A DNA stretch of 64,000 nucleotides from JBBIIC01 sp037446725 (GCA_037446725.1 JBBIIC010000007.1:1-64000); one strand, 5' to 3'; shown: positions 9,494 through 18,729, numbered from the stretch's first letter. Made by a program: numbers and translations. Notes: generated by a model not told the origin, from the letters alone.

Positions 9494-10263
9494 CCGGGTG
9501 GCTTGCTGCCGCGCTCGTCGGCGTCGCAGCCGGTGTGCTGTCCGGAGCGTTCGGTGTGGGCGGCGGCGTGGTGACGACGCCCGCCATACGCATCCTCCTC
9601 GGCTACCCCGAGCTCATCGCCGTCGGGACCCCGCTGCCGGTCATCCTCCCCACCGCCATCGCGGGCGCCGTGGCCCATGCGCGGCAGGGGACCGCCGACG
9701 TGAGGACGGGACTGGTGGTCGGTGCGTGGGGCGCGCCCGCCGCGATCGTCGGTGCGCTGCTCACCCGCGTCGTCGGGGGAACGACCGTGCTCATCGTCAC
9801 GGCCGTCGTCATCGTCGCCGTGGCCGCCGACATGCTGCGTGCTGTGGTTCGGAGGGAGGCCGCTCCATATGAGGCCGCCGCGGGCCCCGGGACGCCGCCG
9901 CGGATCGGGCTCGCACCGACCGGTCTTGCCGCGGGCCTCTACTCGGGGTTCCTTGGGCTCGGCGGCGGATTCCTCCTCGTGCCGCTGTTGAACCGGATGC
10001 GCGGCTTCGCCATCAAGCGGGCCATCGGGACGAGCCTCGTCGCTCTCGCGCTCTTCGCGGTGCCGGGTTCGCTCACCCACTGGTGGCTCGGAAACGTCGA
10101 TATCGAACTAGCACTCGCCCTGACCCTCGGCGTCGTTCCGGGGGCGTTCCTCGGCGCGCGGCTGAACGCTGGGGCGAGCGAGCGTACGATCCGGGTGCTC
10201 TTCGCGCTCCTGCTCGCACTTGTCGGCGTCTGGCTCGGTCTGCACGAGACGGGCATGCTGTGA
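9490..10263 (+). CDS. TauE/SafE-family membrane transporter
   Basis: Integral membrane protein of 257 residues with two related halves, each opening with a glycine-rich signature: GAFGVGGGVVTTPAIRIL near residue 20 and GFLGLGGGFLLVPLL near 155. This repeat is diagnostic of the TauE/SafE (DUF81) family, which exports sulfite or organosulfonates. The substrate cannot be assigned. GTG at 9490 overlaps the preceding stop codon. Confidence 0.9.
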   Translation: MTGWLAAALVGVAAGVLSGAFGVGGGVVTTPAIRILLGYPELIAVGTPLPVILPTAIAGAVAHARQGTADVRTGLVVGAWGAPAAIVGALLTRVVGGTTVLIVTAVVIVAVAADMLRAVVRREAAPYEAAAGPGTPPRIGLAPTGLAAGLYSGFLGLGGGFLLVPLLNRMRGFAIKRAIGTSLVALALFAVPGSLTHWWLGNVDIELALALTLGVVPGAFLGARLNAGASERTIRVLFALLLALVGVWLGLHETGML

Positions 10264-11114
10264 GCTCCCGCGTCCTGCACTCGGCGTCTGCCGGACAGGC
10301 CGACGCGCTGTGGCCGGCGGTCAACGCCGCCCACCTTTTCGAGTCGCACGTCGCGTACCAACGCTTCCGCTGCGAGGCCCCCTGGCGCGTGCAGGTGACC
10401 GAGCGGGGCGAGGCCGTCGTGCTCGAGGAGTGGCGGTCTCATCTCGACGTGCTCGCGATGCGCGGTCTGTGGTGCTCGGGTGACCGGGTCGCCGACCTCG
10501 TGGCGCAGGTGTCGCGGCTGGCGGCCGACCAGGGATACGGCCGGGTGTTGAGCCCGCTCGTTGCCGAGGAGGTCGCCCCGCTCTACGAGCGTGCGGCAAT
10601 GGCGGTCCGTGAGTCCATCGTGACGCTGCGCCTCGACGGCCGCAGCGATCGGATGGGCGAGGACCGGCCCGTTCCGGGCGTCGCGCTCAGGCGTGCGCTC
10701 GCCGACGACCTCGGCGGGCTCGTGCGCCTCGATGCGGAGTGTTTCGACGAGTTCTGGCGCTACGACACCGCTCACCTGTCGCGCTACCTGGCCGAGGACC
10801 GGGTGGTGGTGGCCGAGGGCCCCGGAGGGACCATCGGCTATACTCTGGCAACGGTCGCGCTGGGCAGCGGCACGCTCGGTCGCCTCGCCGTCAGGCCGTC
10901 CGAGCGAAGGCGGGGAGTCGGCGAGATGTTGTTGTGTGATGCGCTCGATTACCTCGTACGCGCCGGTAAGGGCAGCGTCAGTGTGTGCACGCAGGAGGAC
11001 AACGCGGCCTCCCGGGCGCTCTACCGCAGGGTCGGCATGACCGAGCTGCCGGGCAGGCTCGTCTTCATGATGGGGCCGGCGGCTCGCGCAGGGGACGCGG
11101 GAGAAGCGGGATGA
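10260..11114 (+). CDS. GNAT-family N-acetyltransferase
   Basis: Protein of 284 residues with a C-terminal GNAT domain (about 150-270). The acetyl-CoA loop is visible in LAVRPSERRRGVGEMLL, and the closing strand contains NAASRALYRRVGM. The N-terminal 140 residues are unlike the C-terminal domain and may be a degenerate second GNAT half. GTG at 10260 overlaps the upstream stop. The acceptor is unknown. Confidence 0.82.
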   Translation: MSSRVLHSASAGQADALWPAVNAAHLFESHVAYQRFRCEAPWRVQVTERGEAVVLEEWRSHLDVLAMRGLWCSGDRVADLVAQVSRLAADQGYGRVLSPLVAEEVAPLYERAAMAVRESIVTLRLDGRSDRMGEDRPVPGVALRRALADDLGGLVRLDAECFDEFWRYDTAHLSRYLAEDRVVVAEGPGGTIGYTLATVALGSGTLGRLAVRPSERRRGVGEMLLCDALDYLVRAGKGSVSVCTQEDNAASRALYRRVGMTELPGRLVFMMGPAARAGDAGEAG

Positions 11115-11121
11115 AGGTGCG

Positions 11122-12447
11122 ATGATCACACCGAGGCGGACCATACTCTTCGACTCATTGCTGCTCTTCGCTGTGACGGTGCTGGCGATCGTGGCGGCGT
11201 GGGTGCTCATCAGCACGGCTCCTCCGAGGTGGGTGCTCCTGACCTCGCTCGTGGGGCTCACGCTGATCGCCATGGGCAGCGTCATCGCCCGCTGGATCAG
11301 CCGTCCCGACCAAATCAAGGCGAGACACTCCGACCAGATCCTGCAGATCGCCAACGAGTCGCTCGCACACCTGCGCAGGGGGCTGAACCCCGAGACCGCC
11401 GACGCCGTGTGTCGTTTGGCGCTCGAGGACTCCGAGGCCGCGGCGGTTGCCATCACGGACACCGAGACGGTGCTCGGCTTCGCCGGGCTTGGCGAGAACC
11501 ACCATGCGGCTGGAGGGCCGATCATCACCCGGGCGACCCGGGAGACGCTCGAGCTCAACCAACACCGCATTCTCGAGAGCAAGGCCGAGATCGGGTGCCC
11601 CGACCGCAACTGCCTCCTGCGCGCGGCGATCGTCGTCCCGCTCGAGATGAGAGGCCGTGCGGTGGGGACGCTGAAGTTCTACTACACGACACCCCGGCTG
11701 CTCAACGCGACACAGGTGGCGATGGCCGAGGGCCTCGCTCGCCTGCTCTCCACCCAGCTCGAGCTGTCTGAGCTCGACCGTCAGACCGAGCTTGCGTGCC
11801 GGATGGAGCTGAGAGCGCTCCAGGCGCAGATCCATCCGCACTTCCTGTTCAACACCATCAACACTATCGCCATGCTCATCAGGACCGATCCGAATCAAGC
11901 CCGCATCCTCCTGCGGGAGTTCGCCTGGTTCTACCGCCGCACGCTTGAAGCGAGCGACGAGCTCGTGCAACTGGCCACGGAGATACAGTACGTTCGCACC
12001 TACCTCAACTTCGAGGTCGCCCGGTTCGGTGACCGCATCGAGGTCGTGGAGGAGATCGACCCCGAGGTCCTCGACACGCTGGTCCCCGCGTTCGCCGTCC
12101 AGCCGATCGTCGAGAACTCGGTCCAGCACGGGATGAAGGCCGAGGGCGTGCTCCGTATCTGCGTCGGAGCGCACCGGTCCGATGGGCGTATACAGGTCGA
12201 GGTCTCCGACGACGGAGCGGGCATCAGCCCCGAGGACATCGGGCGTGTGCTCGAACCGGGCTTCGGTCGTGGTCTAGGAATAGCGCTGAAGAACGTGGAC
12301 GATAGACTCAAAGGGCATTACGGACCCGGATCAGGACTGACGGTCACAAGCGAGCAGGGCCGAGGGACCCGGGTGCTCATCACCATCGATGCCGGGGAGT
12401 CCGTCGAGGGAGGTGCCGATGACGCTCAAAGCGCTCGTGGTCGATGA
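11122..12447 (+). CDS. LytS-type sensor histidine kinase
   Basis: Membrane kinase of 441 residues. Two hydrophobic segments occupy about 10-60, followed by a GAF-like sensor region (about 85-215). The kinase domain is of His_kinase type with the phospho-accepting His at about 238 in the signature QIHPHFLFNTINTI. The ATPase part has QPIVENSVQHGM and DDGAGISPED. It lacks the five-helix LytS/BtsS N-terminus, so the sensor differs from the pyruvate-sensing members. It overlaps the regulator gene by 29 bases, and the two form one system. Confidence 0.92.
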   Translation: MITPRRTILFDSLLLFAVTVLAIVAAWVLISTAPPRWVLLTSLVGLTLIAMGSVIARWISRPDQIKARHSDQILQIANESLAHLRRGLNPETADAVCRLALEDSEAAAVAITDTETVLGFAGLGENHHAAGGPIITRATRETLELNQHRILESKAEIGCPDRNCLLRAAIVVPLEMRGRAVGTLKFYYTTPRLLNATQVAMAEGLARLLSTQLELSELDRQTELACRMELRALQAQIHPHFLFNTINTIAMLIRTDPNQARILLREFAWFYRRTLEASDELVQLATEIQYVRTYLNFEVARFGDRIEVVEEIDPEVLDTLVPAFAVQPIVENSVQHGMKAEGVLRICVGAHRSDGRIQVEVSDDGAGISPEDIGRVLEPGFGRGLGIALKNVDDRLKGHYGPGSGLTVTSEQGRGTRVLITIDAGESVEGGADDAQSARGR

Positions 12448-13129
12448 CGAGGCGCCGGCACGCTCGGAGCTGCGTTTCCTGCTCGACGAGGCTGGCGGTG
12501 TCGAGGTCGTAGGCGAGGCTTCCAACGCGTCGGAGGCCTTCCAGCTCATCAAGGCGATCCCGTACGACGTCGTCTTTCTCGACATCGACATGCCCGGCCT
12601 GTCCGGCGTGCAGCTCGCCGAGGCGCTTGCCGAACTCGAGCGGCAACCCTCGATCATCTTCGTGACGGCTCACAGCGAACACGCGGTCAAGGCCTTCGAG
12701 GTCGCAGCCACGGACTACCTCGTCAAACCCGTCGAACTCGACCGCCTGCGTGTGGCCATCGACCGACTTGGGCCAGCGCACCAGGAGGGTGCGCGGATCG
12801 AGCGCATCCCGGTCGAGAAGACCGGCAAGAAGCTGCTGCTTCAGGTCGAGGACATCTACTACATCATGGCGAAGGACGACTACTCCTACCTGCACACCGG
12901 GACCGAGCGTTACCTATCGACGATCTCGCTCGCGCAGCTCGAGCACCGCCTCGAGCCGAGCGGGTTCTTCCGCGTCCATCGCCGCTACCTCGTGAACCTG
13001 GCGCAGGTCCGCGAGGTCGTGCCGATGTACGGCGGTACCCTCCTCTTGACGCTGAAAGATCCCGAGGGCACCCAGGTCCCGGTCTCCCGCAGACGAGTGC
13101 CCTCGCTCAAGAAGGCGCTGGGCCTGTAG
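12419..13129 (+). CDS. LytTR-family response regulator
   Basis: Response regulator of 236 residues. Receiver domain: acidic cluster VVDDEAPARSE, phospho-acceptor Asp at about 55 in VVFLDIDMPG, and LVKPV near residue 102. The C-terminal LytTR DNA-binding domain runs from about 130 and includes IYYIMAKDDYSYLHT and FFRVHRRYLVNL. ATG 12419 is chosen over an upstream in-frame start because of the GAGGGAGGTG ribosome site just before it. LytTR systems often control carbon-source transporters, and two symporter modules lie 3-6 kb downstream, but that link is only inference. Confidence 0.92.
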   Translation: MTLKALVVDDEAPARSELRFLLDEAGGVEVVGEASNASEAFQLIKAIPYDVVFLDIDMPGLSGVQLAEALAELERQPSIIFVTAHSEHAVKAFEVAATDYLVKPVELDRLRVAIDRLGPAHQEGARIERIPVEKTGKKLLLQVEDIYYIMAKDDYSYLHTGTERYLSTISLAQLEHRLEPSGFFRVHRRYLVNLAQVREVVPMYGGTLLLTLKDPEGTQVPVSRRRVPSLKKALGL

Positions 13130-13594
13130 GTGCGGCCGCGCGCGCCTGTGACCGTCGGTGTCATCTCCGACACTCACGGGAGGCTACATCACCGCGTGCC
13201 CGAGGTCTTCGAAGGCGTGGATCTGATCGTGCACGCGGGAGACGTCGGGGGGCCGGCAATCCTCATCGACCTCGAGGCGATCGCGCCGGTGGTCGCGGCG
13301 CGCGGGAACACCGACACCGGGGCGTGGGCGTGCGGGCTTCCCGCACAGGCGTCGTTCGGGGCGAGCGACGCGCTCGGTGTCGTGGTTCACGACCTCGCCT
13401 GGGCCGATATCCCTGAGGACGTGGCGATCGTCATCAGCGGCCACACCCACCGCTCGTCGATCGAGTACCGTCGGGGGATCCTCTACGTGAACCCCGGCTC
13501 GGCGGCCGACTCCCGCGTGCGGGGCGCCGGCGAGAGCGTGGCGCTTGTCAGTGTGGACGCCGGACAGGCCAGCGCGAGGATCGTCCACCTCTGA
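13130..13594 (+). CDS. YfcE/MJ0936-type metallophosphoesterase
   Basis: Small calcineurin-like phosphoesterase of 154 residues. Metal-binding motifs are in order: ISDTHG (about 11-16), VHAGDVGG, GNTD, and later SGHTHRS. The length and single-domain form fit the YfcE group of broad phosphodiesterases. GTG at 13130 directly abuts the LytTR gene stop (TAG GTG), so it is co-transcribed with that pair. The physiological substrate is unknown. Confidence 0.9.
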   Translation: MRPRAPVTVGVISDTHGRLHHRVPEVFEGVDLIVHAGDVGGPAILIDLEAIAPVVAARGNTDTGAWACGLPAQASFGASDALGVVVHDLAWADIPEDVAIVISGHTHRSSIEYRRGILYVNPGSAADSRVRGAGESVALVSVDAGQASARIVHL

Positions 13595-13637
13595 CCGCCG
13601 TCCGCACGTGCGCCTGTGACCGCGCTCCCGCCGTCTC

Positions 13638-13671
13638 ATGGCGGCGCGCCGGGGCGTGGTGTATGAAGCTC
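13638..13671 (+). repeat. Left terminal inverted repeat of the IS256-type element
   Basis: The segment contains GTGGTGTATGAAG at 13656-13668, the exact reverse complement of 15012-15024. Outward of this core the two arms keep GGCGG but differ by substitutions and one indel, so the outer limit is approximate. Confidence 0.7.
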
Positions 13672-13697
13672 CCTGCCCCTTCTCCTGAAGCCTAGCA

Positions 13698-14937
13698 CTA
13701 GCCAGTCATGAGCGCTGGCACCACCTCCTCCGTCTCGGTCGCAAGCGCGGTGAGCGGCGGGCGCATGGCAAGAGCGATCGACTCGCTCGAGATGTAGCGT
13801 CGGCTCACCTGCCACTCGTCGTGCCGCTCTGAGAGCATCGCCCCTACAAGCCGGCTCACCGACGCGCGGTTCGGGAAGATGCCCACGACGTCGCTTCTGC
13901 GCCGGATCTCGCGGTTCAGGCGTTCTTGGGGGTTGTTGGACCAAATCTGGCGCCAGTGTGCGGCCGGGAAGCTCGCATACTCCGTGATGTCGGGACCGGC
14001 CCCCTCAAGCATCGCCGAGGCATCCGGATACGTCTCCTCGAGTTGGCCGACCACACGTGCGAGCTGAGCCGCGGCCTCGTCTGTGGATGGCTGGGCGAAG
14101 ATCGAGCGCACGAGAGTGGCCACGAAGGGCTGGGCGGCCTCGGGGACCCGGGTGAGCGGGTTGCGCATGAAGTGGGTGACGACCGCTGCCAGCATGCCCC
14201 GGGCAACACGGCGTCAATCGCGCCCATCAGCCCCTTGTGGCGGTCGGAGACGGCGAGTCGCACGCAGCACAGTCCTCGGCGGCGAGTTCGCGCAGAAACG
14301 CCGTCCAGGCCGCCCCCGTCTCCTCCGTCGATGTCTCCACCCCCAGTATCTGGCGGCGTCCTTCGGCGCTCACGGCTGTCGCCACCATCACGGTGACCTT
14401 CGTGACGCGACCGGCCTCGCGCACGCGGATCGAGAGCGCATCGAGCCACACGTAGGGATAGGCGGCACCGTCGAGCAGGCGCGAACGAAACGCCTCGACC
14501 TCGGCATCGAGGCTCTCTGCCATGCGCGAGACCTGGGAGCTTGAGATCCCGTCGATGCCCAGCGCTTTCGCGACGCCGTCGACACGGCGCGTCGACACAC
14601 CCTTGACGTAGCACTCGGCGATCACGGCGGTCAGTGCGCGCTCTGAGCGCCTGCGGTTCTCAAGCAGCCAGTCGGGGAGGTAGCTTCCACTCCGAAGCTT
14701 GGGGACGGCCAGATCGATCGTGCCCACGCGGCTGTCGAAGTCGCGGGAGCGATAGCCGTTGCGTGAGTTCACGCGCTCGTCTGAGCGCTCACCGTAAGCT
14801 GCGCCACACATCGAGTCGGCCTCGGCGCCCATCAGGGCCTCGAGGAACACCTTCATGAGTTCGCGCAGCACATCAGGCTCGTCGCCGGAGAGCACGTTGC
14901 GCAAGACGTCTTGCAGTTGCATCTTGTTCATGGTCAC
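13698..14937 (-). pseudogene. IS256-family (mutator) transposase, frameshifted
   Basis: A full-length transposase can be read only by joining three frames. The first part (14937 down to about 14285) holds the N-terminus and the catalytic region with YPYVWLDALSIRVREAG. The middle part (about 14285-14195, shifted frame) reads RLAVSDRHKGLMGAIDAVLPGA with the second catalytic Asp. The last part (14195 to 13698) reads THFMRNPLTRVP and then WRQIWSNNPQERLNREIRRR, which includes the catalytic Glu region. At least two frameshifts therefore inactivate it. All conserved blocks are still present, which suggests recent decay. Confidence 0.85.
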
Positions 14938-15008
14938 TGTCTCTTTCTTCTCGGTCTTGGTCGACTTCGAAGAATGGAGCAGTGGCCGCCTTTGTCAGGC
15001 GGCGTTCA

Positions 15009-15041
15009 GACCTTCATACACCACTCCCGCGCTCCCGCCAT
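15009..15041 (-). repeat. Right terminal inverted repeat of the IS256-type element
   Basis: The segment contains CTTCATACACCAC at 15012-15024, matching the left arm in inverted orientation, and ends in CCGCCAT. It lies about 70 bases upstream of the transposase start, as expected for this family. Confidence 0.7.
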
Positions 15042-15261
15042 CTCATCAGCCGTGAACGGCGAGTTTCACCTACTCCGCTCACCGACGCCTTGAGGCCGAT
15101 GGCCGACAAAGGAAGGCCGTTCAGGGGAGGTTCGTTGTGCTCGCTCTATCGCGTTGGCAGCATCGTGGTGAGGTGCCCGCCAGCGATGCGGGAGAATCTG
15201 GAGCGACCGTGTCGCTAGGGCACATTGCTGAGACAGTGCGAGAGTGAAGGAGGTGGGGAGC

Positions 15262-16023
15262 GTGTTTCGTAAGATCCTTGTCGCCGTTGATGGGTACGCA
15301 CCGTCGATGTGCGCGGCCGACAAAGCCGTCCACGTGGCCCAGGGGACAGGTGCACAGGTCTTCGCACTTCAGGTAGCAGAGGAGTTGCCGCTACTACCCG
15401 AAGAGAAGGAAGCCGAGGAGGCGGCCCTTACGGTCGAGGTTCACACGAAGACCGGAGACCTGGAAGTGCACGTCGAGAATCCGCTGGACATCGTAACGGA
15501 GTTCGGGAGGAGCAGAGGGGTTACGGTGACCCCCATCAAGCGCACCGGATTGATCACGGCGACGATACTCGCCGTTTCCGAGGAGGTGGATGCCGACCTT
15601 ATCGTCGTCGGAGACTCCGGACTAAGAGGGCTGAAGAAGCTCTACTTCGGTAGCGTCGCCCGGGCAGTTTCAGAGAAGTCGCCCCGTCCAGTTCTCATCA
15701 TGAAGACCGATCCCGCCTGCGTCACCGAAGTACTCGATGCAATCCGCGGCCCCGAGGTCGCTCCGACGGTGCCTCCAGTGGCGCGCAGGTTGGATCCGGC
15801 TGCGATCAGGCGAAATCTCACGATCGGCGGCGGCCTCACATTCGCCTTCGCGCTGCTGTACTTCACCGCTGCCGTGATGACGTCGGCTCCCTACAAGGAT
15901 GTCGCCGCCAGAATGGTCGCTGGTCTGCCGCTCGCCTTCTGGACGGGCCTCGCCGTTCTTCTGGGGGGAGTGGTCGCCTCGAGGGTCTACCTCGTCAGAT
16001 CGGATCATGAGGGAGGTAAGTAA
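15262..16023 (+). CDS. Universal stress protein fused to a DUF485-like membrane domain
   Basis: Protein of 253 residues. An N-terminal Usp domain (about 1-145) opens with FRKILVAVDG and closes with ADLIVVGDSGLRGLKKLYFGSVA and SPRPVLIMK. The C-terminal 80 residues have two hydrophobic helices with AGLPLAFWTGLAVLL, like the small DUF485 subunits (YjcH type) that accompany acetate symporters. GTG 15262 is chosen because AAGGAGGTG lies six bases before it. The symporter gene starts two bases after its stop. A Usp-DUF485 fusion next to its transporter suggests the Usp part regulates transport; that is inference. Confidence 0.82.
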   Translation: MFRKILVAVDGYAPSMCAADKAVHVAQGTGAQVFALQVAEELPLLPEEKEAEEAALTVEVHTKTGDLEVHVENPLDIVTEFGRSRGVTVTPIKRTGLITATILAVSEEVDADLIVVGDSGLRGLKKLYFGSVARAVSEKSPRPVLIMKTDPACVTEVLDAIRGPEVAPTVPPVARRLDPAAIRRNLTIGGGLTFAFALLYFTAAVMTSAPYKDVAARMVAGLPLAFWTGLAVLLGGVVASRVYLVRSDHEGGK

Positions 16024-16024
16024 C

Positions 16025-17653
16025 ATGGAAAACCCGATCGCTGTATTGATAGTCGTGGCGAGTATCGCCCTCACGATCTGGATCAGCTTCGCCAACAGGC
16101 GCCATACAAGAACCACCTCGGCATTCTACATCGCTGACGCGAACATCACCTGGAAGGTGAACGGTCTCGCGGGACTTGGCGAGTACTGCAGCGCGGCAAG
16201 CTTCTTGGGTGTCGCTGGGGGCATCGCCCTCGTCGGCGTGGACGGCTGGTGGACCGCGCTCGGGTTCTTTTCGGCGTGGGTGGTCGTCTTGCTCGTGATC
16301 GCTGGGCCCCTGAAGAACGCCGGCCTGTTCACCGTCGGCGATGCCCTGAGCGCCCGCTTCGGCGGAGATACCGGGAACATCAAGGGAATCCGTTTCGTGT
16401 CGATGCTCGCTACCGTCGCCCTGTGCGGGCTGTACCTTGTTCCTCAGATGGTGGGAGCAGGACACCTCTTCAAGCTGCTGCTCGGCATGGAGTACTTGCC
16501 GACCGTTCTCACCGTCGGCGTGCTGATGGCCATCTACGTGATCGTGGGCGGCATCCGTGGAACCACCTTCAACCAGATGATCCAAGGCATCATGCTGTGG
16601 ACCGCGATGCTGGCTCTCTTGATCGGCGTGAGCGTGGTCTACTTCAATGGCAACCCGTTCGGCATCGTGGCCAAAGCCACGGAAGTCGTCCCGCCACAGG
16701 TTCTCACCGAGGAGGTCACGACCACCCTGCTTGACACCGGGGGTTCCCCAGAGGTGATGACCGGGCAAGCTCGAGAGATGATGCCGGACGCTCCTTCGGC
16801 GATGACGCCAGGCGTGAAGCTCGGTGATCTGCAGAATCAACTGAGTCTCGTGCTGGCACTGTTCTTGGGAACACTTGGGCTCCCGCACATCCTCACCAGA
16901 TTCTACCTGGTGCGCAATGCCAGCGAAGCGCGGAAGGGTGCGGAGCTGACTATCCAGACGCTCGCCGTGTTCTACGCCATGGCATTCCTTGTGGGCATCG
17001 GAGCGATGTACGCCCTCTATCCCACGCTGGTAGAACTCCTATCTGCTGGAGAGGTTGGCAAGGCGACCAACATGGCCGTCCCGATACTCGGTGACAAGCT
17101 CGCCGGTGAGGTATTCCTCGGTATCATCGCTGCGGGAGCGATGGCTGCGATGCTCAGCACCGCAGCCGGTCTGCTGATCGCCGCCATCACCAGCCTCGGG
17201 CACGATCTGTACGCCGGCATCCTGCGACCCAAGAGCTCGGACAAAGAGCGACTCATATTCGCCAAGACGAGCGCGGGTCTCCTCGCCGTCGTCTCAGTTC
17301 TTCTCGCGATATGGCTCAAGGACGAGAACGTAGCAGTGCTTGTCGCGATGTGCTTCGGTATAGCTGCGAGCACATTCGCCCCGGCCCTGGTCTTCGCCGT
17401 GTGGTGGAAGCGTCTGACGAACCATGGAGTCGTGGCCGGTATCAGTGTCGGTCTCGTGACATCTCTAGTGTTCACGTTCGCGAAGTTCTTCGAACTGCCA
17501 GAGCTGTTCGGTATCCCGGTTCTCGTCAATCCTGCGTTGTACAGCGTCCCCGCAGCTGTGTTGACGACTTTGGTGGTGTCGTTGATGACGAAGCAGACAA
17601 CGGAGGATGTCAAGCGGACCGACGAGTTCCTCGCTTTGGCACACGGAAGCTGA
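16025..17653 (+). CDS. Sodium:solute symporter, ActP-like (module 1)
   Basis: Integral membrane protein of 542 residues with about 13 hydrophobic segments, of the sodium:solute symporter family. Visible signatures include TSAFYIADANITW, GEYCSAASFLGVAGG, a glycine-rich GGIRGTTFNQMIQG, and LGLPHILTRFY, which is characteristic of ActP/MctC-like monocarboxylate transporters. A hydrophilic loop of about 70 residues interrupts the middle. ATG 16025 follows GGGAGGTAAGTAAC. The substrate is probably a short carboxylate, not provable here. Confidence 0.88.
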   Translation: MENPIAVLIVVASIALTIWISFANRRHTRTTSAFYIADANITWKVNGLAGLGEYCSAASFLGVAGGIALVGVDGWWTALGFFSAWVVVLLVIAGPLKNAGLFTVGDALSARFGGDTGNIKGIRFVSMLATVALCGLYLVPQMVGAGHLFKLLLGMEYLPTVLTVGVLMAIYVIVGGIRGTTFNQMIQGIMLWTAMLALLIGVSVVYFNGNPFGIVAKATEVVPPQVLTEEVTTTLLDTGGSPEVMTGQAREMMPDAPSAMTPGVKLGDLQNQLSLVLALFLGTLGLPHILTRFYLVRNASEARKGAELTIQTLAVFYAMAFLVGIGAMYALYPTLVELLSAGEVGKATNMAVPILGDKLAGEVFLGIIAAGAMAAMLSTAAGLLIAAITSLGHDLYAGILRPKSSDKERLIFAKTSAGLLAVVSVLLAIWLKDENVAVLVAMCFGIAASTFAPALVFAVWWKRLTNHGVVAGISVGLVTSLVFTFAKFFELPELFGIPVLVNPALYSVPAAVLTTLVVSLMTKQTTEDVKRTDEFLALAHGS

Positions 17654-17716
17654 TCTCCCACGACTTCGAGAGTTCAGCCTGAGGTCAAGCTGCGTGGCGG
17701 TGATCGTTCAGCCAGC

Positions 17717-17752
17717 CGGGCGCCGGGAGGACAACACTTCTCCCGGCGCCCG
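17717..17752 (+). terminator. Strong hairpin after symporter 1
   Basis: A perfect 13-bp stem (CGGGCGCCGGGAG paired with its complement) closes a 10-base loop, 64 bases after the symporter stop. There is no T tract, so it may act as a transcript 3' end stabiliser or a factor-assisted terminator. Confidence 0.55.
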
Positions 17753-17898
17753 ATGCAATCGTAGTGAGCGCGTCATCCTCTGGCGGAGTTGGGCCGGAGG
17801 GTTCGGAAGACCTCGTGAGTACCGTGCCGCACCATGCGGTTGCGGCGGCTCCGGATCTCGTGGACACGATCTCGTGAAGCATCCTGACAGGGCAAGCG

Positions 17899-18273
17899 GT
17901 GAATCGCATGAAGGTCTGCATCAGGGGCGCAGCAGAGGACGTCGAGTTAGGCGACATCCAGGAGGTATGCGTCGAGGTCGATCGAGATGGCCGTATCATC
18001 GCGAAGGCGTTCGGCGCCACGTCGGAGGCCATCCATGTCGACACGGGGCACGAGCAGCTTGAGCATCCCGAGGAAGCGATGGACGAAGAGCTGTTCGAGG
18101 GCGCCCATCCTTCGGTCGAGCGCATCGTCGCACAGGCCATCGCTCGGGCCGCGGACATGATCATCTGCGGCGACACCGGCAGGAACGGTCTCAAGCGCAT
18201 TGTGCTCGGTCCGGTCGCCGAGACAGTCGTCAAGGGATCGCCGACCCCGGTGTTCGTCGTCAAGCGGGACTGA
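17899..18273 (+). CDS. Truncated universal stress protein-like
   Basis: Reads as 124 residues whose C-terminal 60 look like the end of a Usp domain: ADMIICGDTGRNGLKRIVLG followed by SPTPVFVVKRD. The N-terminal strand and ATP-binding opening (ILVAVDGS) seen in the Usp at 15262 are missing, and the 245 bases upstream do not supply them in any frame I could recognise. It may be a half-domain protein or the remnant of a full Usp gene. It lies between the two symporter modules and precedes the DUF485 subunit. Confidence 0.6.
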   Translation: MNRMKVCIRGAAEDVELGDIQEVCVEVDRDGRIIAKAFGATSEAIHVDTGHEQLEHPEEAMDEELFEGAHPSVERIVAQAIARAADMIICGDTGRNGLKRIVLGPVAETVVKGSPTPVFVVKRD

Positions 18274-18342
18274 TAGGCGGCCACGCGCCGGTTGTCAGCT
18301 GGACCGGCCGCACGGGAGGAGACCGGTGGGGAGGTGCAGGAG

Positions 18343-18729
18343 TTGACGAGCGCTGCCGAGACGACCGTCAGGACGGGGTCGGGCGCGCAGATGCGCCACG
18401 GCGACCACATCGACACCATCGAAGACGTCGATGCGGTCTTCCGCGCGCAGCGCAGACTGAGTTTCACCTACGGCGCCGTGTTCTTCGCGGTGACCCTTGT
18501 GATCCCGGCGGGATCGGCCTGGTGGAAGACGTGGCATGCGGTCGAGATCTGGGGCGGATTCACTCTGAACTACCTCGTGGTTTCGTTGCTCTACTACCTG
18601 TTCTTGTGGACGTTCAGCTACTCGTACATCAAGAAGGCCGACGCGCTCGACGAAAGCCTCTCGCACACCGCCGATGAGACCGCGGCGAAGACTGCGGTCT
18701 CATCGGCGGAAGGTGAGTGGCGTGGGTGA
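18343..18729 (+). CDS. DUF485-like symporter-associated membrane protein
   Basis: Small protein of about 128 residues with two transmembrane helices (YGAVFFAVTLVIPAG and FTLNYLVVSLLYYLFLW), an acidic N-terminus and a hydrophilic tail. This resembles the YjcH/DUF485 partner encoded before actP. The start is uncertain: TTG 18343 has GGGGAGG eight bases upstream, while in-frame TTG 18292 and GTG 18334 are also possible. Its end overlaps the symporter start by eight bases, which implies translational coupling. Confidence 0.7.
   Translation: MTSAAETTVRTGSGAQMRHGDHIDTIEDVDAVFRAQRRLSFTYGAVFFAVTLVIPAGSAWWKTWHAVEIWGGFTLNYLVVSLLYYLFLWTFSYSYIKKADALDESLSHTADETAAKTAVSSAEGEWRG

Larger units (their letters stand above)
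13638..15041 (-). mobile_element. IS256-family insertion sequence, decayed
   Basis: About 1.4 kb bounded by imperfect terminal inverted repeats and carrying one broken transposase gene on the minus strand. The best-conserved arm is GTGGTGTATGAAG (13656-13668) against its reverse complement at 15012-15024. The match can be extended outward with one gap to GGCGG/CCGCC, giving arms of about 33 bp. No clean 8-9 bp target duplication is seen: the bases just outside are GTCTCAT on the left and ATCTCAT on the right, one mismatch in seven. The element separates the LytTR/phosphoesterase operon from the symporter modules. Confidence 0.8.

Noticed and set aside
14083..14544. Plus-strand open frames over the transposase
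   Set aside because: They overlap the conserved IS256 transposase blocks read on the minus strand and encode nothing recognisable.
15119..15160. LytTR-type binding repeats upstream of the first symporter module
   Set aside because: Several GTT-containing blocks exist, but none are spaced by the two helical turns expected for LytTR direct repeats.
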